Shown here one piece after another: positions 1 to 5,914 of a stretch of DNA of 10,017 bases. How positions within the stretch are numbered: position 1 is the first letter of the stretch; every line of letters starts with the position of its first letter. The stretch covers positions 1-10,017 of the forward strand of contig JAOXYB010051779.1 of the NCBI GenBank assembly GCA_028565635.1, written 5' to 3'. Under the pieces are notes generated by a model. That model worked only from the letters and a program-made list of their open reading frames with translations, was not told the origin of the DNA and ran no database searches. The position numbers and the translations under genes were made by a program. This DNA comes from Phoronis ovalis (Eukaryota; Phoronida; Phoronidae).

Positions 1-623
1 AAATTAATAGTGCATATTATTATCAGATATATAGGGATAGAAATTTATATAGGGATTTAAACTCAATTTTTAACAAACATGTGAATTTAAAAATACAACA
101 AGGGTCTAAACTTAGACTAATATTTACCATCAATCATGACACAAATTAACACTGTATTGCCATCCAAAACATGAAGTAAATTTAAATTTACTTGAGAGCA
201 ACTGTTAGGTATCAATGGATACTGGAAACTTTGAAGTTTTTTTTTAACATTTGCATGTTGCAGTCAGCGGAATAAATCATAGAAAACTTTAACAGTAATT
301 TGCTATCTCTTTGCTGCAAAGCTGCTTTAACTTGTTGTTAGAAAACTCTTGCTCTGAGTAAGGATGTAAAACATGCTGGATGTTATATTGCTATATACTG
401 CATCATTCTGTCAAGAACACGATGACAGAGAGACAAAATTATGCTAAAGAAGATTTATTTTATCAATGAGATTCAAATCAGATCGTCAGATTCATAGTAG
501 ACAACTGTCTATTGCCATTCATTATGAGTCATTCATGTTGTCGCTTACTATCGACGATTCAAAGTGACATAAAGCTTAATATTTAGAAAATGAAAATAAC
601 CATAATCTTGTCATTTCTTGTAG
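1..623. other. Intron of the Abraxas-like gene (no exon seen)
   Basis: Very AT-rich. I looked for the preceding Abraxas exon, which should encode the first half of the MPN domain (GFLLG-like block) and end one base into a codon before a GT donor. No frame here shows this: the best donor-like site (GTAAGG near 358) follows stop-containing frames. The upstream exon is therefore probably left of the window. Confidence 0.7.
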
Positions 624-727
624 ATATTCATTCATTTGTGCCTTGCCATGGTTTGTTTAGCTTCTATGACAGCTGTGGAAAGATCAACACTGAAAAATTA
701 AGTGCAATCACCGGAGACAGGGAGAAG
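624..727 (+). CDS. ABRAXAS2-like: Abraxas-like exon: mid MPN-minus domain
   Basis: The acceptor TTTCTTGTAG precedes 624 and the donor AAG|GTAAGA follows 727. The exon begins with two bases that complete a split codon (xAT), then encodes 34 residues starting IHSFVPCHGLFSFYDSCG and ending GDREK. The LFSFYD block is the clearest Abraxas signature in this exon. An in-frame ATG lies in the intron just upstream at 590-592 and would add a hydrophobic stretch resembling a signal peptide. The family alignment runs straight through the acceptor (IHS... matches the IHN... region of Abraxas2), so an internal exon is preferred over a secreted first exon. Confidence 0.88.
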
Positions 728-3700
728 GTAAGAACGTACATATAGCGACAACCAGGTATATAACTGTGCCACCGAGTAAGATTTTAGTTATGCTGTATAA
801 TTTATTTACTGTAGTGGTTGGTTTCAAAGCAAAGTATGGATTGTGTATTTTTTAAGTTTAATGAAATAGAGGAAATCGCTTAATCTGTTTACTTGGTGCT
901 TCCAGATGAACGCACGTACACCATTGCAAATCACCAGTCTCCAACATTCACCTGAATTCTGATATCTTGTTTAAATTCATCAATAAATATATCTAAATAG
1001 TGCTATGTACTTTGCACCGTACTTGGAAAAAATTTCCCATTTTTACCTTTGAATCAACTTTCAATAATTTTTCTGATATACCAGGTAAATGAATCCATAT
1101 ATCACAGGATTGTTTTTACATTTGTACTATCCATTCATGTTACAATGCATAAGGTATGTCCGAATTTTGAAGTATAAATAAACTCTCATGCACATGGCAA
1201 ATCTTACAAAAAAATACGATGTTGTAGGAGGTTATTGGTTGGTTCAAGTTTCGACGTAACTCCAGTATACGAGCTTCATTGCGGGAGTCTATCATACATC
1301 AACAGCTGTCTACAATGTTCCGCAGACATGACACTTTTGTGTTTGGATTATTCACAAGTAGTCTTACAGCTAACATGTCAACGCATTCAAATGATCACAG
1401 CTTTTTCTACTACAGGAATAGGTAAGCTAAAGTTATGATTGTATGGTTAGCAATTTGGATTGTAGAGGTCATGATGTGGGGTCCTAGGTTTAACAGTAAT
1501 AGATGGGTATATAGAGTTAGTAATGTTGGATTGTGGGGTTAGTAATGTTGGACTGTAGGCTTAGCATTGGGTGATTTTATGGTTAACTATGTGGGGTTAT
1601 AGATTAACAATATGGGTTTGCAGGGTTAGTAATGTTGGATTGTAGGGTTAGCAATATGTGATTTTATCATTAACCCTTTGTGGGGTTAAACAATGTAGAT
1701 TTAACAATATAGGTTTACAGGGTTAGTAATGTTGGATTGTAGGGTCAGCAAAATTATGTTTAGCAATATACGGTTATAGATTTACAAGATGGGTTTACAG
1801 GTAACGTTGGATTGTAGGCTTAGCATTGTGGTGTTTTAGGTTATAGAAATGTTAAGTGAACATGCTGTTATAAGCGAGGTAATATGTAACTAAATCAAAA
1901 CCGAACATTTCTGTCACTAAAAGTATGTGCTTGATATTTTCAACTACATTGACACTTCAGAATTTTTATTTCATTTGTACATGAACCAAACTTTGCAAAA
2001 TGCAGTATTTTAACAAATATAGATACACATTGGTTGAGTTTCAAATTGTGACCTCTTCCATGATGCCAAACCTCTACTAGCCAATCAAAGATTACAACTG
2101 CTTTGTTTGGTTAAGATATATCATTTTCTTTCAAATTCATACAGTACATAAACAATATATTTTTCTTATCCTTGATGATGACATTTCTTAAAACAAAACT
2201 TTTGTGTGGAGATTAGGACTAAACACAGCAGGAGTTTACTGCCACAAAAATCAGTAGGGGCATGAGCACAACGGGTGGCTTTTAGTCTAAACTGCTATTG
2301 CTCATGTTAATGAATTACCTTTTGAATTTAAAATTTCAGGTGTTTTCATCCTTTTTCAATCAGTATTGAAAATCTGGGAGATACCACACATACACGGTAC
2401 AAGTTGAGCCGTAGCACCAACTTGGGGTTATATAAAAGCGCAGTTGAAAATCACAGGTGAGTTATAGATGGGAGACATATAAGCTTCCAGTCTTCTTTCT
2501 ATAGCTTTTTTCAAAATGTGTTTGCAAAAGGGTTGTTTTACTAGAGCTGTTCTTTTAAAAATATTACAGGAGGTTTTAAGAATATTCACAGCTTATGGAG
2601 GTTATGTGACAAAAGTTCAAATTATTTATCATTTAATTTTAATTATATGAAAAGATGGTGTGAATGACTAGAAGGGAAACCAAAGAAAACTCAGACTTCC
2701 TTGTAGTCACTCCAAAGCCCTGATGCGAATATTTCATTGTGCTTCAGAGTGCTTGATTATTTTTACAAGCATGTGCGTTATGTGTATACATATATAGGCA
2801 GCTGTTTGAATAAGCTGCAACTTTAGTGTGTACAGACTTCCAAGAACTACAGTTACCGCCAGCAATGATCGTACCTGGTATAAACACAGTTCTTCTCTTT
2901 AGTCAAGCATGGCAGCACCAAGATCTATATAAACTCATTTTTACTCTGTATTTGTAGGTCTCACTGTCTAGATAAATCAGGGAAAGTAAAAGAAGTAGCA
3001 AATATTCAAAGACTAAGTGATGCCCTACAAAAGCAATTGCAGGTAACCTGGGAATACCAATCATTATCTTTGTCACTTTTGATGCTCATAGTTTTACCAA
3101 ACTTAAGGGCGTGGGACCCGTTCGGGACATATTTTTCACACTTTACACTTTGATTAGAATTTTTTGCAGTTTAATGAAAAAATAGACTAATGAAAGTATA
3201 CATTTTTGGAAAGGTATTAATTTTAAAGATTATGAAAAATCCTCGTACTTAAAGGGGCCATTTTGGGTAAAAATTAATGTTTTTCAAGTCCAACACCCCT
3301 GCAGATACTAAGCTAAAATTTGGCAAAAAATTAACATCCAACTAGGAATTCAAATAGTTGAACTTTGGAAAATCATAACTTTTAAATCATACAAAATTTT
3401 AAAAATCTGAGATTTAGAGATCTCTATTTGAAGTTAATTTTGGCCAAGTTTCAACTTTGTATCTAAGGGGGTGTTGAGACAACTACATTTTTTTTTTGAA
3501 GTTTACTTGTTTTTACCCAAAATACCTCCTTGCTAAATACACAATCCTATGACAAATAAGTAAAGTAACTTTTCATAATCCTTAAGTTAATACCTTGATT
3601 TCTAAAAACGTATAGGTACTTTTATTAGTTTATTCTTTCATTGACTCAAAGTATAAATAACTTGTTCTGAACAGGTCCCACTCCTTAATCAATGAATTTT

Positions 3701-4867
3701 TAAAGCATCACTTGACAAAATTTCGTCAACACCTGTACAAATGTAAAGCGAACCAGAGGTGTAATATTAATCAATACATTCCAAAGGCTTTCAAAAAATG
3801 GTTTCAGCAATGTAGTACAGGAATTTTGCATTTGCAAACGTTTCTTCATAGAATTATTCATGGTATTTTAAATACAATTCCAATCTTCCGACAATGTTTT
3901 GGGTACTGAACTTCTAGTGATGAAGCAATGTCTACTAGTTTCTTGAAGTTGTTCCAAAACTTCAAATATTTCTATGGATTAGATTTTGATATTCCTGTCG
4001 GTCTGAATCGAGGCGATCGACTCCTAGATAATTTGTGAGCTAGTTTTCAACTGCATTGGACAACATATGGTCAAAATGCTTATGTTCATTACAGCACCTC
4101 AAAGACAATCTTATCAGCAGTGAACAGAGTTTAAGTCAACTATCTGCCGAGGTCAGCAAGTTACGGACAGAAACTGGTGTAGAGGAAACCTATATGGAAA
4201 CGGAAGGTAATATGACAAAATTATAGCATTACTTTGAAGAACAGTTTGTGTGATCTGGAGAATAAAACGAAACAATTTTAGTAAATACTTGCTTTTATAG
4301 TAATGAAGAAAATGACAAACATACAAAAGTTTTTAATTATTTTTCTAAAATCCACTTTTGTTAAACAGACTGTTTGCACACAATAGGTGGCGCTAGCAAA
4401 CATGTAGCATTCAATTCGTGTCTTGTAAATGAAAAATCTCAATTCTTTGCACTTCCACGCTATTCATTAGCAAAACTCCTTCCTTTGGGTTTGTATCAGT
4501 ATTAATCTATTGCATGCAAATAGCCTATTATGTAATAATTAATACACTGTATACATATTTATACTTTGCATGCTAAGTGTATATAATTTTTGTTGCAGTG
4601 TCTCTAATAGACTGGGACACAGAAATATCTGTCCCCGTAACTCCACCATCGGTGATTAATAAACCGTTACCTAAAGAACCTATTGAAAATGAACAATTGC
4701 CCGAAAAACCTATAGCAAGGAAACCATTGCCTAAAGTGCCCAAAGAAAGTAAACCATTGCCTGAAGAACCTAAAGTAAACAAGCCATTGCCTGAAGAACC
4801 TATACAATTCATCGATGATGATGACGAAGAAGATGAAAGGAGCGATTCATGGGAACACGTTTCTTAA
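624..4867 (+). CDS. ABRAXAS2-like: Abraxas-family protein (BRISC/BRCA1-A scaffold), six 3' exons, 5' end outside window
   Basis: Joined exons 624-727, 1228-1421, 2340-2456, 2958-3042, 4095-4206 and 4599-4867 give a 293-residue C-terminal fragment with one open frame and GT/AG at every intron. Seen: LFSFYDSCGKIN (fragment residues 10-21), VIGWFKFRRN (37-46), STHSNDHSFFYYR, ISIENLG, then a helical heptad region (about 145-195) and a low-complexity acidic tail. Known for the family: Abraxas proteins have an inactive MPN domain that pairs with the JAMM deubiquitinase BRCC36 through MPN-MPN and coiled-coil contacts, in K63-deubiquitinating complexes; LFSFYD and VIGWYRFRR are family signatures. Inferred: ABRO1/Abraxas2 type, because the C-terminus is SWEHVS rather than the BRCA1-binding SPxF of Abraxas1. 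The start of the MPN domain (about 50 residues) is left of the window; bases 1-623 show no matching exon. The fragment plus the missing part would be about 350 residues, shorter than vertebrate Abraxas2 (about 415). Confidence 0.93.
728..1227. other. Intron of the Abraxas-like gene
   Basis: Runs from GTAAGA to TTGTAG in phase 0. AT-rich, with no conserved peptide, RNA gene or clear repeat that I can see. Confidence 0.85.
1228..1421 (+). CDS. ABRAXAS2-like: Abraxas-like exon: MPN-minus domain with VIGWFKFRRN
   Basis: Encodes 64 codons plus two bases (AG of an Arg codon). It opens with EVIGWFKFRRNSSIRASLRE, the best family match in the gene, and ends STHSNDHSFFYYRN. Acceptor is GATGTTGTAG; donor is AG|GTAAGC. 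The acceptor is a TAG-GAG tandem (NAGNAG type): using the second AG would start the exon at 1231 and drop one Glu without changing the frame. The ungapped fit of GDREKEVIGW to Abraxas2 supports 1228. A different frame is also open across 1235-1438, but it has no family resemblance. Confidence 0.93.
1422..2339. other. Intron with degenerate minisatellite
   Basis: Runs from GTAAGC to TTTCAG in phase 2. The first half is a G/T-rich degenerate repeat (listed separately); 1860-2339 holds nothing I can recognise. Confidence 0.85.
1500..1840 (+). repeat. Degenerate GGTTAG-rich minisatellite
   Basis: Many variants of GTTAGTAATGTTGGATTGTA and GGGTTAGCAATATGGG follow each other. The anchor GTTAGTAATGTTGGA starts at 1516, 1538, 1625 and 1722, and a decayed copy (GTAACGTTGGA) starts near 1801. 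Spacings of 22, 87, 97 and about 79 suggest a short ~20-base unit inside a larger 80-100-base higher-order unit. The strand bias is strong: G and T on the +, few C. Degraded outliers extend from about 1440 to 1860. Confidence 0.85.
2340..2456 (+). CDS. ABRAXAS2-like: Abraxas-like exon: end of MPN-minus domain
   Basis: Acceptor AAATTTCAG precedes 2340 and donor CACAG|GTGAGT follows 2456. The exon is 117 bases: one base completing Arg, 38 codons, and AG of the next Arg. The peptide includes HPFSISIENLGDTTHTRYKL, which aligns with the ISLAIPNLG...YKV part of Abraxas2, and ends YKSAVENH. Too short to show as a long reading frame; it is found through splice phase and family pattern. Confidence 0.87.
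2457..2957. other. Intron of the Abraxas-like gene
   Basis: Runs from GTGAGT to TTGTAG in phase 2. No coding, RNA or repeat signal recognised. Confidence 0.85.
2958..3042 (+). CDS. ABRAXAS2-like: Abraxas-like exon: start of coiled coil
   Basis: Acceptor TATTTGTAG precedes 2958; donor CAG|GTAACC follows 3042. One base completes the shared Arg codon, then 28 codons follow: SHCLDKSGKVKEVANIQRLS and DALQKQLQ. DKSGKVKEV matches the DKDGVMKDI position of Abraxas2, just before its coiled coil that contacts BRCC36. The exon ends in phase 0. Confidence 0.87.
3043..4094. other. Intron carrying a foldback element
   Basis: The largest intron of the gene in the window, from GTAACC to TTACAG in phase 0. 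More than half of it is the inverted-repeat element at 3103-3688. The rest (3689-4094) shows nothing beyond chance open frames. Confidence 0.85.
3103..3688. mobile_element. Palindromic foldback MITE-like element with TTAA ends
   Basis: The left end TTAAGGGCGTGGGACCCGTT matches the reverse complement of the right end, TTAAGGAGTGGGACCTGTTC. Similarity continues inward: left GACTAATGAAAGTA, GGTATTAATTTTAAAGATTA, CATTTTGGGTAAAAA and CAACACCCC pair with inverted partners at about 3630-3650, 3575-3600, 3515-3530 and 3467-3475. Arms are about 230 bases with small indels, around a ~100-base centre near 3383. No transposase frame is present, so it would be non-autonomous. TTAA at both outer ends would fit a TTAA target duplication as made by piggyBac-type transposases, but the TIR sequence itself does not establish the superfamily. 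Confidence 0.82.
4095..4206 (+). CDS. ABRAXAS2-like: Abraxas-like exon: coiled coil
   Basis: Acceptor TTCATTACAG precedes 4095; donor GAAG|GTAATA follows 4206. The exon encodes 37 codons plus one base, starting HLKDNLISSEQSLSQLSAEV and continuing SKLRTETGVEE. Leucine/isoleucine spacing (L2, L6/I7, L13, L16, V20, L23) fits a helical heptad pattern. It corresponds to the conserved coiled coil of Abraxas proteins by position, with low residue identity. Confidence 0.85.
4207..4598. other. Intron of the Abraxas-like gene
   Basis: Runs from GTAATA to GTTGCAG in phase 1. AT-rich, no feature recognised. Confidence 0.85.
4599..4867 (+). CDS. ABRAXAS2-like: Abraxas-like terminal exon: decapeptide repeats and acidic tail
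   Basis: Acceptor TTTTTGTTGCAG precedes 4599; the exon completes a Val codon, adds 88 residues and stops with TAA at 4865-4867. It opens SLIDWDTEISVPVTPPSV, runs through five copies of a ten-residue Lys/Pro/Glu repeat (KPLPEEP type), then an acidic run (DDDDEEDE) and ends RSDSWEHVS. The tail is expected to be disordered. No SPxF motif is present at the C-terminus. Vertebrate Abraxas2 also has a long disordered tail here, but I know of no such decapeptide array in it. The reverse strand is also open across most of this repeat, as expected for a low-complexity repeat, and is not coding. Confidence 0.9.
4658..4807 (+). repeat. Five 30-base coding repeats (decapeptide KPLPxEPxxx)
   Basis: Exactly 150 bases, five units of 30 bases in frame within the last Abraxas-like exon. 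The units read NKPLPKEPIE, NEQLPEKPIA, RKPLPKVPKE, SKPLPEEPKV and NKPLPEEPIQ. The LP at positions 4-5 and the Pro at position 8 are in all five. The last two units are most alike at DNA level (both contain CCATTGCCTGAAGAACCT), which fits recent unit duplication. Confidence 0.95.
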
Positions 4868-5435
4868 TTTTATGTCACAATATTTGTTACGAACTTTCAT
4901 TATCAAAATTTTGATTAAAACTGTAAATTTCATACTTTTTAATTCTGATGGACACAAAACCACTCTCACTAATCCTCAGCTATATATCAAGCAAATGCAC
5001 GGGATGATCTTACTATTTACATCATGGGCAAACAAAACATACAGTGTTAGGGCAGACATCTAAAGGCTAGGTAGTCAAAGTGAGAAGACAGTATTCTGAA
5101 GGTTACGCAAAGTCACTCTGGGTCTCTGATATGCTTTCTATGTGATATGTCAACAATTATTAAAACATTACTTAAACAGACCTCCTTAAATCAAACAGAC
5201 AATTTTGAACACAACCAATATTACAAACTAATTTTGCACATTGTTTCATTGCATTTTTGACAGTTTTTGAACAATGGATATTGGTTTACATGCAAGTTAT
5301 CTGTTTATAAAGACGCCTGGTTTCCCCGAAATAAACAAGTTTTCATTCTTTGTTTAGAAACTTCGCATTTCTTAATGCATTAGTTTCTGCAAACATTCAC
5401 AAAGTCAAATATATTGCTCTCACATTATTGTATGC
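4868..5435. other. Convergent intergenic region / 3' UTRs
   Basis: Lies between the TAA of the + strand Abraxas-like gene and the TAA of the - strand HSPA12-like gene, so both 3' UTRs must fall in or cross it. On the + strand, poly(A)-like hexamers are ATTAAA at 4914-4919 and 5159-5164 and AATAAA at 5330-5335. On the - strand the only nearby AATAAA overlaps the stop (5439-5444); an ATTAAA lies at 4938-4943. Frames at 4815-5063 and 5350-5538 show no family pattern. Confidence 0.8.
5330..5335 (+). terminator. Candidate poly(A) signal for the Abraxas-like gene
   Basis: Canonical AATAAA 463 bases after the Abraxas-like stop, followed downstream by a T-rich stretch (TTTTCATTCTTTGTTT). Alternatives are the ATTAAA variants at 4914 and 5159. 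If this one is used, the 3' UTR almost reaches the opposing gene's stop codon. Confidence 0.4.
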
Positions 5436-5914
5436 TTATTTATTGAGAAAATCAATGGATGCTCTCACACATTTTCCTGTTGCAACATCAAGAGATGAAA
5501 GTTTAATCTCTGTGTCCCCAAACGTCATGCGAGTTTGAATTTCTCTTCGTCTTGGTAAAGCTTGATACTGTAATTCCGACAGGTCTAAACATAACGTGCC
5601 ACATTTGCGTACACCATCATCAGTGATAAATCTGACATCATTTCTTTCGGATGAGTAGATGTTGATAATGACATTCTTCTGACCTGGTTTAGCAGGAGTG
5701 TAGCTTCGCAACACGGTGTCACCCAGAGCTACCGACTGATCCATTGCTACGAACTTGTCGAAGACATCTGTACACCATTCGACGCCATCCTTATTAATTT
5801 TTTTATTTGCCGGATGTTTTGATGGAGTAAAGCGATTGAGGACACCAACACCATACGTGGCCCGACATTTTCTCACACTCACAATAGTTGGGTCCATACC
5901 GAACAAAACAGCAC
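5436..5914 (-). CDS. HSPA12A-like: HSPA12-like terminal exon
   Basis: Acceptor CTTTTTGGTAG precedes 5914; 158 residues then TAA at 5436-5438. The exon starts [20 protein letters not shown] and contains [65 protein letters not shown] and ends ASIDFLNK. This is the HSPA12 C-terminal module, which replaces the classical Hsp70 substrate-binding domain; length and end agree with vertebrate HSPA12, so the C-terminus is natural. Confidence 0.97.

Noticed and set aside
590-742. Open frame from ATG 590 with a signal-peptide-like start (MKITIILSFLVDIHS)
   Set aside because: The Abraxas match begins right at the acceptor TTTCTTGTAG (624) and continues the family alignment; the hydrophobic stretch is translated intron. 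A secreted Abraxas would make no sense.
1235-1438. 67-codon + strand frame
   Set aside because: It is another frame of the Abraxas-like exon 1228-1421; the frame giving VIGWFKFRRN fits both neighbouring exons and the family.
1500-1840. Interstitial telomeric sequence
   Set aside because: TTAGGG-like strings occur, but not as an uninterrupted hexamer array; the real unit is about 20 bases.
3712-3909. 65-codon + strand frame after the foldback element
   Set aside because: Within an intron, no family resemblance, no splice-site support; length is expected by chance.
4573-4812. - strand frame with Gly/Leu-rich repeats
   Set aside because: Antisense shadow of the Lys/Pro decapeptide array on the + strand.
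4815-5063. + strand frame over the acidic tail and beyond
   Set aside because: Shifted frame of the last Abraxas-like exon running into the 3' UTR; no conserved pattern.
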